Shown: one piece after another, positions 1-7,829 of the stretch
How positions within the stretch are numbered: the first letter of the stretch is position 1
Layout of the letters: each line of letters begins with the position of its first letter
NCBI GenBank assembly: GCA_051870755.1
Contig: JBJECE010000011.1
Coordinates: forward strand, 1-15,013
Length of the DNA stretch: 15,013 nt
Direction of reading: 5' to 3'
DNA from: W0P28-013 sp051870755
GTDB lineage: Bacteria > Bacteroidota > Bacteroidia > Bacteroidales > Paludibacteraceae
Position numbers and translations under genes: made by a program
Notes under the pieces: model-generated
Seen by the model: only the letters and a program-made list of their open reading frames with translations
What the model was told of the DNA's origin: nothing
Databases searched by the model: none

Positions 1-9
1 ATTTTACTG

Positions 10-40
10 CAAATATACAAAATTATTTCCATATTTGCAA
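10..40 (-). promoter_or_regulatory. Leftward Bacteroidota-type promoter reading off the window edge
   Basis: Read on the minus strand, TATATTTG (complement of 10-17) matches the TAnnTTTG -7 box. A TTG (complement of 38-40) lies 20 bases upstream of it, where the -33 box belongs. The same stretch contains a 9-base inverted repeat, TGCAAATAT at 8-16 and ATATTTGCA at 31-39, which could be an operator or simply two overlapping AT-rich boxes. The promoter would serve a leftward gene beyond the edge. No ribosome-binding site or start codon is visible, so this is inferred from the motif alone. Confidence 0.4.
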
Positions 41-58
41 ATTCTATGTTAATGATTT

Positions 59-328
59 TTAGATGTCATATATAAACTCATCTAAAATCGTTTCAATATA
101 TTGTGTACCAACTTTTTGCAGCCATTTTTCGAATCCATTCTCCGTTACTTCATTGCCATCTTCTTCACACTCTGATTGATATTCTGAAAACAGATAATTT
201 TCTACTTCTTCACAATTAATTAAATGATTGTCATATAAAATTTCAGGGTCAGACCATTCTCCATGACATGCAAAAAATTGCTCGGTGAGAGGAGGAGTAA
301 AAATTGTATTTTTTTTGTGCGTAACCAT
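59..328 (-). CDS. Hypothetical 89-residue acidic protein
   Basis: I do not recognise this family. The reading frame runs from an ATG at 328 down to a TAA at 59-61. The product is small and rich in Glu/Asp and aromatic residues, with an acidic stretch around residues 40-65 (CEEVENYLF, then SECEEDGNEV). It has no signal peptide and no membrane segment, so it should be cytosolic. The base composition is far more AT-rich than the potassium transport genes beside it, as is common for small accessory or mobile-element genes. No Shine-Dalgarno is seen; an imperfect -7 box (TAATCTTG on the minus strand, complement of 360-367) lies about 30 bases before the start. Small acidic proteins of this style occur on mobile elements, but nothing here proves that. 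A chance frame cannot be excluded, though the AT-rich codon usage without stops and the plausible amino-acid make-up favour a real gene. Confidence 0.55.
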   Translation of the reverse strand: MVTHKKNTIFTPPLTEQFFACHGEWSDPEILYDNHLINCEEVENYLFSEYQSECEEDGNEVTENGFEKWLQKVGTQYIETILDEFIYDI

Positions 329-329
329 T

Positions 330-359
330 TTGCGGTTTGCGAAAAAAATCGTATTTTTG
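330..359 (+). promoter_or_regulatory. Promoter of the trkH-trkA-tadA run
   Basis: TATTTTTG at 352-359 is a full match to the TAnnTTTG -7 box. TTG at 330-332 is the likely -33 element, 19 bases upstream. Transcription would begin near 366, about 23 bases before the ATG at 389, which is one reason to reject the in-frame ATG at 263 as the trkH start. The -33 element nearly touches the start codon of the divergent small gene (326-328), so the two units share a compact regulatory region. Confidence 0.65.
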
Positions 360-388
360 CAAGATTAAACGGTTTGTTGCATCGACGA

Positions 389-2209
389 ATGGCTTTACGG
401 GGATTTATCAAATCATTGCAAATGCGTCTGTATCTGTTCTTGCAGCCGGTGATAGGCGTGCTGTGGACGGTGCTCAAGGTTACAAATGTGTTGTGTGCCT
501 TGTGTGTGGTGGGCGTGGTTGTCTATGGTCTGGGATTCCAGCAAGAGGCGCGCATGGCGGAGGTGATTACGCCGTTTCGGTGGTTCTATTTTCTGTCGTT
601 GGCCGAGTTTTTGGTGCTGGTGATTGGCGACGTGTTTGGCTTGCGCCCGTCGCGGGTGTGGTATTTGAAGTTGTCGGCAGCGTTGTTGCTTTTGTTTGTC
701 GGCATTTCGTGGTTGTTGCCGCAGTCGGTTGTCGAACAGTTTATCGTGTTCGAGTGGGCAAACAATGTCTATGTGTTGTTTGCTTTGGTGTCGGCACAGG
801 CGGTTATCAATTTGTCGGTGTTTGTTACGCGGTCGTTGCATTCGCGGCTGAATCCGACGTGGATTTTTGTGGGTAGTTTTGTGCTGCTCATTCTTATGGG
901 TGCAGGATTGCTGATGTTGCCGCGTTCGACCACGCAGCCTATTCGCTTTATTGATGCGTTGTTTACGGCGGTCAGTGCGGTGTGTGTTACCGGTTTGACG
1001 ACGGTCGATGTGTCGGCGACATTCACGATAATGGGGCAGAGTATTATTGCCATACTGATTCAGTTGGGTGGCATCGGCATCATGACGTTTACGAGTTTTT
1101 TCGGGCTGTTTTTTGCCGGCCGGCATTTGGGACAGAATAAGATGCTGATAAAAGATTTGGTGGATCCGGAGAAAGGTATCGGTCAGATATTCAAAACGTT
1201 GTGGTATATTATTTTGGTTACGTTTGTGCTGGAGAGCGTGGGGGCTTATCTGATTTTTGTGAGCATTCGCGGGCAGTCGTGGCACGATGTGGCTTTTGCC
1301 GTTTTTCATGCCATATCGGCTTTTTGCAATGCGGGTTTTTCGATTGTCCCCGACGGTTTGATGAATGCGTCGTATTGCAATAACTATCTGCTGCATCTGA
1401 TTATTGCCGCATTGGTGGTGTTGGGCGGTTTGGGTTTCCCGATTATCTTCAACCTTTGCAAATGGGTGTTGTATGGCTGCCGGAATCTGTTTCGGCGATT
1501 GTTTGGCAAGAAAAAACGTCCGTTGTATATTCCGCATCTGCTCACGTCCAATACGCTGATAGTGCTGACGGTAACCGTGGTTCTGTTGCTGGGAGGTATG
1601 CTGGTTTTTTATACGACGGAGTATTATAATCTGTTGGCCGACAAATCGTTAGGTGGAAAATTGGCTACGGCGTTCTTTATGTCGGTTACGCCGCGTACTG
1701 CCGGTTTCAACACGTTCGATTTGTCGCAAATGATGCCGCTGACGGTGTTGTGGATGATAGTCTTTATGTGGATAGGCGCTTCGCCGATGTCCACCGGTGG
1801 CGGTGTCAAAACGACCACTATCGGCATTGCGTTGCTCAATGTGTGGCATACGCTGCGCGGGCGCGATCATATCGAGATTCGGCATCGGCGTATTGCCGAA
1901 ACGACTGTCAATCGGGCGTTTATCATCATTTTTGTGTCGTTGTGCGTAATCGTTGCCGGCATGATGTGTTTGGCGTGGTTCGAACCCGGAGTGCCATTGG
2001 TGGATTTGCTGTTCGAAGTGGTGTCGGCATTCAGCACGGTGGGCTTGTCGATGAATTTGACGCCGCAGTTATGCGATGCAAGCCATGTGGTACTCATTGT
2101 GTTGATGTTCGTCGGACGCGTCGGATTGATCAGCATTTTGTCGTGTTTCATCAAACAGAAGCGGCATTTGGACTATCAATATCCGAGCGAATCAATTCCG
2201 ATAAATTAG
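389..2209 (+). CDS. trkH: TrkH/KtrB-type potassium uptake channel subunit
   Basis: This is the inner-membrane ion-conducting subunit of a Trk/Ktr potassium uptake system. All four pore loops of the SKT superfamily are visible, each with its filter glycine: VTGLTT (Gly about 202), CNAGFS (about 316), RTAGFNT (about 439) and STVGLS (about 552). Each is followed by a hydrophobic helix. At 606 residues it is longer than the KtrB type (about 450). The extra length is a hydrophobic N-terminal region of several membrane helices before the first pore loop, a form I associate with Bacteroidota TrkH. The start at 389 (MALRGF) lies just after the promoter; the next in-frame ATG is 422, and the ATG at 263 lies upstream of the promoter. 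The RCK partner gene follows after 29 bases, so the complex is probably encoded as an operon. The symbol trkH is used for the family; ktrB would be equally fair. Confidence 0.93.
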   Translation: MALRGFIKSLQMRLYLFLQPVIGVLWTVLKVTNVLCALCVVGVVVYGLGFQQEARMAEVITPFRWFYFLSLAEFLVLVIGDVFGLRPSRVWYLKLSAALLLLFVGISWLLPQSVVEQFIVFEWANNVYVLFALVSAQAVINLSVFVTRSLHSRLNPTWIFVGSFVLLILMGAGLLMLPRSTTQPIRFIDALFTAVSAVCVTGLTTVDVSATFTIMGQSIIAILIQLGGIGIMTFTSFFGLFFAGRHLGQNKMLIKDLVDPEKGIGQIFKTLWYIILVTFVLESVGAYLIFVSIRGQSWHDVAFAVFHAISAFCNAGFSIVPDGLMNASYCNNYLLHLIIAALVVLGGLGFPIIFNLCKWVLYGCRNLFRRLFGKKKRPLYIPHLLTSNTLIVLTVTVVLLLGGMLVFYTTEYYNLLADKSLGGKLATAFFMSVTPRTAGFNTFDLSQMMPLTVLWMIVFMWIGASPMSTGGGVKTTTIGIALLNVWHTLRGRDHIEIRHRRIAETTVNRAFIIIFVSLCVIVAGMMCLAWFEPGVPLVDLLFEVVSAFSTVGLSMNLTPQLCDASHVVLIVLMFVGRVGLISILSCFIKQKRHLDYQYPSESIPIN

Positions 2210-2238
2210 TTGTGTATCAATAAAATACAATCAAAAAT

Positions 2239-2928
2239 ATGACGTATGTAATAGTTGGTTTAGGAAATTTTGGCGTGGCTTTGGCCGAGCGTCTGACCGC
2301 GCTTGGGCACGAAGTGGTGGGCGTCGATTCGAATATGAATTTGGTGGAGGAGTACAAAAACACCATCGGTTCGACCATTTGCATCAATCTGGCCGATGCC
2401 GCCTCGTTGCAGATGCTGCCGCTGGCCGATGCCGACGAGGTAATTGTAACATTGGGTGAGCATGTCGGCAATTCGGTGCTGGTGGTGGCGCTGCTCAAAC
2501 AGCATGGCGTGAAACGTTTGGTAGCGCGCGCCGGCAATCGTCTGCATCGCACGATATTGGAGGCCATTGGCGTCGATGAGGTGATTATGCCCGAAAGTTA
2601 TGCGGCCGAATTGTTCTCGATTTCGTCCGAAGTCGAGGAGGTGAAAGGCGCATACATTGCCACCGAAACGCATCAGTTGGTGGAGTTGGAGGTGCCCGAC
2701 ATACTTGTGTCGCAAACGCCGGCGCAAGCCAATCTGACCGAAACCTTCGGACTTGATTTGGTGGGCGTTAAACGTCGTTTTACCAAAAAAAGTCTGTTCG
2801 GCAAGGACGAATTTTATTACGAAATGGCCGATATGAAAGCCGAAAATTTCCGGTTTGCCGCCAACGATCGTATGTTGTTGTTTGGCAACATCGCGGCGTT
2901 GCAAAAGATTAAGAAACAACTCTATTGA
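2239..2928 (+). CDS. trkA: TrkA/KtrA-type RCK regulatory subunit of potassium transporter
   Basis: This is the cytosolic nucleotide-binding gating ring of the potassium channel encoded just upstream. The N-terminal RCK_N Rossmann fold opens with the dinucleotide motif GLGNFG at residues 7-12. An acidic residue follows at the end of the second strand (VVGVDSN, Asp near 30), which binds the ribose of NAD(H) or ATP/ADP in this family. A second region from about residue 135 onward (VEEVKGAYIATETHQLVELEV... LDLVGVKRR) fits the RCK_C domain. At 229 residues it has the single RCK_N-RCK_C layout of KtrA, not the doubled 450-residue layout of E. coli TrkA. It lies 29 bases after the channel gene, consistent with co-transcription and stoichiometric assembly. 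Confidence 0.93.
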   Translation: MTYVIVGLGNFGVALAERLTALGHEVVGVDSNMNLVEEYKNTIGSTICINLADAASLQMLPLADADEVIVTLGEHVGNSVLVVALLKQHGVKRLVARAGNRLHRTILEAIGVDEVIMPESYAAELFSISSEVEEVKGAYIATETHQLVELEVPDILVSQTPAQANLTETFGLDLVGVKRRFTKKSLFGKDEFYYEMADMKAENFRFAANDRMLLFGNIAALQKIKKQLY

Positions 2929-2947
2929 TACGAACGTGGAACCGATA

Positions 2948-3388
2948 GTGTTGGACGATAACTATTTTATGCGCAAAGCGTTGGACGAGGCGCAGGTGGC
3001 ATTTGAGATGGACGAAATTCCCGTCGGAGCAGTCGTCGTGTGCAAAAATCGGATTGTGGCACGTGCGCACAATCTGACCGAACAGTTGTGCGACGTAACC
3101 GCTCATGCCGAAATGCAGGTGATAACGGCAGCAGCCAATGGATTGGGTGGTAAGTATTTGACGGACTGTACGTTGTACGTAACGCTCGAACCTTGTGTGA
3201 TGTGCGCCGGCGCCATCGGGTGGGCGCAAATAGGGCGTGTGGTGTTTGGCGCATCCGACGACAAACGCGGCTACCGGCAGTTTGCACCGCAAGCGTTGCA
3301 CCCGAAAACGGAGGTAACCGCCGGCGTATTGGCCGATGCGTGTAGCGCGTTGTTGCGCAAGTTCTTTGCAAAAAAACGCAAAGTCTGA
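2948..3388 (+). CDS. tadA: tRNA-specific adenosine deaminase TadA
   Basis: TadA converts A34 of tRNA-Arg(ACG) to inosine, letting one tRNA read several arginine codons. The cytidine-deaminase-like zinc site is complete: His53-Ala-Glu55 in TAHAEMQ supplies the zinc ligand and proton-shuttle Glu, and Cys83/Cys86 in EPCVMC supply the other ligands. The C-terminal Arg/Lys-rich tail is usual. The start is a judgement. An ATG at 2969 exists, but it would remove the conserved N-terminal LDDNYFM that begins Bacteroidota homologues as M-x-D-D-x-Y-F-M. GTG at 2948 gives M-L-D-D-N-Y-F-M and a 146-residue protein, the usual length, 19 bases after trkA. The TTG at 2951 is a weaker alternative. The longer in-frame ATG at 2855 lies inside trkA and gives an unrelated N-terminus. 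Confidence 0.9.
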   Translation: MLDDNYFMRKALDEAQVAFEMDEIPVGAVVVCKNRIVARAHNLTEQLCDVTAHAEMQVITAAANGLGGKYLTDCTLYVTLEPCVMCAGAIGWAQIGRVVFGASDDKRGYRQFAPQALHPKTEVTAGVLADACSALLRKFFAKKRKV

Positions 3389-3440
3389 GCAATAAAACAG
3401 ACCATGTGTGGGTTTATATTTTATAAGGGATTGATTATTT

Positions 3441-5837
3441 ATGAGTAAGCAAAAAGAAAAAACAGCGAAGTCCGGTTTTTGGCAGAGCCTTAAACGCGTG
3501 TTCACCGATGAGCGCACCTGTTTTGCAATAGGCATTATCATCGTGGTGTTTGCTATATATGTGTTGTTGGCCATGGTGTCGTTCTTCTTTACGGGATCCG
3601 CCGACTATAGCATTATAGCATCCGATAATGTGGTGGCCGAAGACATCACCAATTGGACGGGCTACAGTGGCGCCGTCATAGCCGACTACTTGATCAACCG
3701 TTGGTTTGGTGTGGCATCGTTTATGTTGCTGTGGTTTGTGTTGGTGGCGGGGCTGCGTTTGATGCGTGTCAAAGTAGTGGCGCTGTGGAAAGCGTTTCTC
3801 GTGTCGGCCTTTCTGACGATATGGTTGTCGTTGTTGTTCGACATCGCTTTCGGCAAGTTGTGTCAAAATATCTATCTGGTACCCGGCGGCGCACATGGCG
3901 TGTGGCTGGACAAATGGCTGAATGGCGCCATCGGATTTACAGGCACCTTGTTGCTGCTGATAGGCACCGGCTTGTTGTTCGCCGTGTTCGCTTTCAGTTC
4001 GACCATACCATTCCTGCGGCGCTGTTTTGCGCGCAAAGAGCAACCTGCGGCGCCGGCCGAAACACCCGAAGTGTCAGAAACGCCCGAAACGTCCGACATC
4101 GCTACTGACGAAGTCGTAAAACCGGACGAAGCGTCAGCCGTGGTCGATGAACCGCAAGATGAGCCTGCCACCATTCCGATGGAGATTGTGAGCAGCGCCG
4201 ACGAGGTTACAACCGACGATGTGCCGGTAGAAAGCGCGCCGGCCGGGGAGGAAACCACTATCGAAACAGTCGATGCGACCGATACCAACGATGCTGTGGA
4301 TGAAGTGTACGACCCATTGGCCGCACAAGGCCCCTACGACCCGACCGCCGATTTGGACGACTATAAATATCCGACGCTCGATTTGCTGAAAGATTATGGC
4401 ACACAGGCCGAAACGCTCACCAAAGAAGAACAGGTGTCCAACCAACAGCGCATCATCACTACGCTCAAACAATTTGGCATCGGCATCCAAAAAATTTACG
4501 AAACCATCGGGCCTACCATCACGCTCTACGAGATTGTGCCCGAAGCCGGCGTACGCATCAACAAAGTACGCACCCTCGAAGCCGATATTATGCTGTCGTT
4601 GGCTGCGACGGGCATCCGTATCATTGCGCCGATTCCGGGCAAGGGAACTATCGGTATTGAAGTGCCGAACAGCCATCCGCGCATCGTGTCGATGCACGCC
4701 ACCATTGCCTCCAAAAAATTTCAGGAATCGACCTACGAATTGCCGGTGGCATTGGGACGTACCATCACGAACGAAGTCTTTATGTTCGACCTCACCAAGA
4801 TGCCGCACCTGTTGGTGGCCGGCGCCACAGGTCAGGGTAAATCGGTCGGTTTGAATGCCATTATCACGTCGCTGTTGTACAAAAAACATCCGGCACAACT
4901 GAAATTCGTGTTGGTTGACCCGAAAAAAGTGGAATTTAACATTTATGCCGACATCGAGAAACACTTTTTGGCCAAATTGCCCGAAGCCGACGAACCTGTC
5001 ATTACCGATGTCGATGAGGTGAAACAGACGCTCAATTCCATTTGTAAAGAGATGGATCAGCGCTACGATTTGCTGAAAATTGCACATGTGCGCAACATCA
5101 AAGAGTACAACGAAAAATTTATCAATCGCCGTCTGAATCCCGAAAACGGCCATCGCTTTTTGCCTTATATCGTGGTCATCATCGACGAATTTGGCGACTT
5201 GATTATGACGGCCGGCAAGGAGGTCGAAATGCCGATTGCGCGTATTGCACAGTTGGCGCGCGCCGTCGGCATTCACATGGTCATTGCCACACAACGTCCG
5301 TCGGTCAATATCATTACAGGCATCATCAAAGCCAACTTCCCGGCGCGCTTGGCGTTCAAAACCTCGTCGATGGTCGATTCGAAAACCATTCTCGACGCGG
5401 CCGGCGCACAGCAGTTGATCGGTCGCGGCGATTTGCTGTTCTCGCAAGGCAACGATGTAACGCGCGTGCAGTGTGCCTTTGTCGATACGCCCGAAGTCGA
5501 AAAAATTGTGCAATACATTGGCGAACAGCGCGGCTATCCCACAGCGCTCATTTTGCCCGAACCCGATGTGGCTGATGGCGACAGCGATGCGATCGGTTCG
5601 GTGGATATGCACAAACTCGATGCGCTGTTTACCGATGCCGCCTATTTGGTTGTGCAATCGCAGCAGGGCTCTACGTCGAATATTCAGCGCAAATTTGAGG
5701 TGGGTTTCAACCGCGCGGCACGCATCATGGACCAATTGGAAGCCGCCGGCATCGTAGGACCGGCCGTGGGCAGCAAGCCGCGTCAGGTTTTGGTACACAC
5801 CGAATATGAATTACAACAAATTTTGGCAACTTTCTAA
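3441..5837 (+). CDS. ftsK: DNA translocase FtsK
   Basis: FtsK is a septum-anchored hexameric DNA pump that clears and aligns chromosome termini for XerCD recombination during division. Residues about 28-187 hold four hydrophobic segments (near 28-50, 86-107, 115-135 and 160-187), matching the FtsK 4TM anchor. Residues about 190-310 form an acidic Ala/Pro/Glu/Thr linker, short compared with that of E. coli. The motor follows: Walker A GATGQGKS at 461-468 and Walker B VVIIDEFGDL with Asp582-Glu583. The C-terminal gamma winged helix is seen at about 728-798 (GSTSNIQRKFEVGFNRAAR and onward), which reads polar sequences and contacts XerD. Length 798 is normal for the phylum. It lies 52 bases after tadA with no clear TAnnTTTG box between, and 13 bases before a LolA-like gene, a pairing I recall as common in Bacteroidales. 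Confidence 0.96.
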   Translation: MSKQKEKTAKSGFWQSLKRVFTDERTCFAIGIIIVVFAIYVLLAMVSFFFTGSADYSIIASDNVVAEDITNWTGYSGAVIADYLINRWFGVASFMLLWFVLVAGLRLMRVKVVALWKAFLVSAFLTIWLSLLFDIAFGKLCQNIYLVPGGAHGVWLDKWLNGAIGFTGTLLLLIGTGLLFAVFAFSSTIPFLRRCFARKEQPAAPAETPEVSETPETSDIATDEVVKPDEASAVVDEPQDEPATIPMEIVSSADEVTTDDVPVESAPAGEETTIETVDATDTNDAVDEVYDPLAAQGPYDPTADLDDYKYPTLDLLKDYGTQAETLTKEEQVSNQQRIITTLKQFGIGIQKIYETIGPTITLYEIVPEAGVRINKVRTLEADIMLSLAATGIRIIAPIPGKGTIGIEVPNSHPRIVSMHATIASKKFQESTYELPVALGRTITNEVFMFDLTKMPHLLVAGATGQGKSVGLNAIITSLLYKKHPAQLKFVLVDPKKVEFNIYADIEKHFLAKLPEADEPVITDVDEVKQTLNSICKEMDQRYDLLKIAHVRNIKEYNEKFINRRLNPENGHRFLPYIVVIIDEFGDLIMTAGKEVEMPIARIAQLARAVGIHMVIATQRPSVNIITGIIKANFPARLAFKTSSMVDSKTILDAAGAQQLIGRGDLLFSQGNDVTRVQCAFVDTPEVEKIVQYIGEQRGYPTALILPEPDVADGDSDAIGSVDMHKLDALFTDAAYLVVQSQQGSTSNIQRKFEVGFNRAARIMDQLEAAGIVGPAVGSKPRQVLVHTEYELQQILATF

Positions 5838-5850
5838 TCCAATTTTGATT

Positions 5851-6486
5851 ATGAAAAAATCTCTCATCGCCTGCTTATTCTTGCTGATGGCGGGCAGCGC
5901 CTTGGCGCAGGCCACCACCGACGCACAAGCCAAAGCGATTGTCGATAAAGCGGTGGCGCAACTGCAACGCACGCCGCGCCGATATGCTTTCACCACGACC
6001 TACACGGCCGGTCGCACCGGCGACAAACAGGTGCAGCGTGGCGTGTGCGCCATCAACGGCAAAAAAACGTATGTGAAATTTGCCGGTATGGAAACCTTTT
6101 TCGACGGCACCACGCAGTGGGTGTTTATGCCCGACAACAACGAAGTGTCGGTGTCGGAGCCAACGCCGGCCGAACAACGCGAATCGAATCCGCTGCTGAT
6201 GGTACGGGACTATGCACAAACACACCGCGTCGGGTTCGACGAGGATACAGACGCCGAAAATTTTATGGTGTGCCTGTATCCGACCGTTGCCAAACAGGTG
6301 GAATATTTTCGCATCAAGTTGTCGATCGACAAAAAAACGTATGCGTTGCGGCGCATCGAGTTTTGCCAGCGCAATGCCGACCGCATCGTTCTGACCATCG
6401 ACTCGCAACAGCCGCTGCCCAAAGAATTTCAGTTTGTGTTCGACCCCAAGCAACACCCCGATGTCGAAGTTAACGATTTACGTTGA
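5851..6486 (+). CDS. lolA: LolA-like outer-membrane lipoprotein carrier
   Basis: The product is a periplasmic protein of the LolA/LolB-like fold, which in characterised bacteria shuttles lipoproteins from the inner to the outer membrane. A clear Sec signal covers residues 1-20 (MKKSLIACLFLLMAGSALAQ), with cleavage expected at ALA-Q. The mature part begins with the usual amphipathic helix (AIVDKAVAQLQ) and continues as alternating strands typical of an incomplete beta barrel (GKKTYVKFAGMETFFDGTTQ, then WVFMPDNNEVSVSEP). The total length of 211 residues matches the family. The ATG at 5851 was chosen because it begins the signal peptide; an in-frame ATG at 5806 inside ftsK would spoil it. Sequence identity to proteobacterial LolA looks low by eye, so lipoprotein-transport function is inferred from fold-type features and from its place after ftsK. 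Confidence 0.8.
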   Translation: MKKSLIACLFLLMAGSALAQATTDAQAKAIVDKAVAQLQRTPRRYAFTTTYTAGRTGDKQVQRGVCAINGKKTYVKFAGMETFFDGTTQWVFMPDNNEVSVSEPTPAEQRESNPLLMVRDYAQTHRVGFDEDTDAENFMVCLYPTVAKQVEYFRIKLSIDKKTYALRRIEFCQRNADRIVLTIDSQQPLPKEFQFVFDPKQHPDVEVNDLR

Positions 6487-6537
6487 TGCAGAGTTACTTG
6501 TTTTTTTATAGTAATTTATTGATACACAGACAATTAT

Positions 6538-7320
6538 ATGAGTAAAGATTGCACGTTTATAGTGGCGTTGCAGCAGTCAGACCCACAAGGCACCGGCAAG
6601 GCGTATTCCGCCATGAAGGAACCCTTTATGCGCTTTTTGAAACAAGAGTTTCCGGACTTGTGCATGGACGACAAGAAAGATATCTATCACGACACGTTCA
6701 TACGCTTGCAGCAAAATGTGTTGCAAGGCCGATTGACACCCGACAATCTAAACTGCTCATTGCAACAATATGTCAATAAGATCGGTCGTAATGTGGCGAA
6801 AGAACTGTTGCGTCAGCGACAAAAAATATGTTTGGGAACGCCGGAATGGGTCGCCATGACGGAAGACTTGAGGGAGCAACTGCGTCGTGCAGACAACTAT
6901 GAATATCCGCTGGCCGCGTTGTGGGACATGGAGGTCGAACAGCCGTTTTCGCAGTTTGCCAACGCAGCCGAAAAACCCGACCGCACGGCGTGTCAGCAAG
7001 AATATGAACGCTTGCGGGAGGCGTTTCGGCAGAAATATCACAAGTATATCTCCGCCGCCTCATCGTCGGCCGACCCTACATACAACATCATCGACACCAT
7101 CATCGAAAACGAGCAGCGAAAGGTCATCCGTCGGGTGGTGATGGAGATGAAGGCACCTTGCGCGCCATTGCTGGTGGGCACATTTTGGGAGCAGAAAACC
7201 AATACAGAATTGACTTTCGAGTTGGGCTATGCCAATGAGGATAGCACCAAAAATCAGAAAAGTAAATGCTTGAAAAAATTGAGAACCGTCATTAAACCGT
7301 TATTTGAAAAATGGCAATAG
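6538..7320 (+). CDS. Divergent sigma-70 family (ECF-like) sigma factor
   Basis: The product looks like an alternative RNA polymerase sigma factor. Residues about 25-105 resemble region 2, including a helix like the core-binding motif (DIYHDTFIRLQQN) and the following QYVNKIGRNVAKELLRQRQK. Residues about 190-258 resemble region 4, with the helix-turn-helix in TNTELTFELGYANEDSTKNQ and the basic end KCLKKLRTVIK, the form seen in Bacteroidota sigma factors. At 260 residues it is longer than a usual ECF factor (about 170-200) because the linker between the regions, about residues 105-190, is enlarged and unfamiliar. The stop overlaps the next start by 10 bases. The gene opens a three-gene unit with a membrane protein and a caspase-like protease, an arrangement that suggests control by the neighbours. 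No convincing TAnnTTTG box precedes it, so it may drive its own promoter or read through from lolA. Target promoters are unknown. Confidence 0.75.
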   Translation: MSKDCTFIVALQQSDPQGTGKAYSAMKEPFMRFLKQEFPDLCMDDKKDIYHDTFIRLQQNVLQGRLTPDNLNCSLQQYVNKIGRNVAKELLRQRQKICLGTPEWVAMTEDLREQLRRADNYEYPLAALWDMEVEQPFSQFANAAEKPDRTACQQEYERLREAFRQKYHKYISAASSSADPTYNIIDTIIENEQRKVIRRVVMEMKAPCAPLLVGTFWEQKTNTELTFELGYANEDSTKNQKSKCLKKLRTVIKPLFEKWQ

Positions 7321-7829
7321 ATCCTCATGACGATGCGCTGTTCGAGCGCGAAATTGTAAATGCCATCAAAGCGCGCGGCTTGATGGAAAGTATGGAGCGG
7401 TGGGACGCCGACGCGCACCGCCGTAAGCGGCGCATCACTTACATGCGTGCCGTATTCTACCCATTGGCAGCGGCGGCTATGCTGCTTGGCGTGATATTCG
7501 TGCCGTTTGTCTCGGAAACAGTACAACAAACACGTACGCTGGCCGCATCGACGGTGACCGAAAGGCAACGGCAATATGTGGCAGCCGGCGGCGGCAGCGC
7601 CAATTTGATATACGATGCGGCTGAACACATGCTGCAAGGCGAATATCGTGTGGCGTATGGCCTGTTGGAACAAGCCGACGCGGAGCTTGAGGACGAATTT
7701 ACCGACAAAAATGATGTGCAATATCGCGAAACAAAACAAGACATACGCGAACTGAAAACGCTGTGCGATTTGAGCCGCGGGCAGCTATTCTACACCATTC
7801 GCGGAAAAATCAACCAAAAACAACGATGA
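7311..7829 (+). CDS. Single-pass membrane protein, candidate anti-sigma or partner protein
   Basis: I do not recognise a named family. The 172-residue product has a charged N-terminal part (1-46) ending in a strongly basic patch, HRRKRRITYMR. One hydrophobic segment follows at about 47-67 (VFYPLAAAAMLLGVIFVPFV), then a helical C-terminal part of about 105 residues with a TPR-like helix pair (ANLIYDAAEHMLQGEYRVAY, LLEQADAELED). By the positive-inside rule the N-terminus is cytosolic and the C-terminal domain periplasmic, the topology of membrane anti-sigma factors. No ZAS or FecR domain is visible, so that role is inferred only from position: it overlaps the sigma gene by 10 bases and the protease gene by 4 (ATGA). 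It could instead be a scaffold or TPR adaptor for the protease. Confidence 0.72.
   Translation: MAIDPHDDALFEREIVNAIKARGLMESMERWDADAHRRKRRITYMRAVFYPLAAAAMLLGVIFVPFVSETVQQTRTLAASTVTERQRQYVAAGGGSANLIYDAAEHMLQGEYRVAYGLLEQADAELEDEFTDKNDVQYRETKQDIRELKTLCDLSRGQLFYTIRGKINQKQR

Noticed and set aside
263..388. N-terminal extension of trkH to the ATG at 263
   Set aside because: It lies upstream of the TAnnTTTG promoter and overlaps the divergent gene; the extension is basic and has no family counterpart.
413..1537. 374-codon minus-strand frame opposite trkH
   Set aside because: Composition (His, Gln, Arg, Asn) is that of the complement of a hydrophobic membrane-protein gene; no start or promoter context.
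4134..5798. 554-codon open frame antisense to ftsK
   Set aside because: It mirrors the strongly biased codon use of ftsK, whose Walker motifs and gamma domain are certain; the antisense product is rich in His/Arg/Gln/Phe with no recognisable domain.
5806..5850. Earlier start of the LolA-like protein inside ftsK
   Set aside because: It would put 15 residues ahead of a perfect Sec signal peptide that starts at 5851.
6496..6519. Promoter directly ahead of the sigma factor gene
   Set aside because: TAATTTAT misses two positions of the TAnnTTTG box and no -33 element is correctly spaced.
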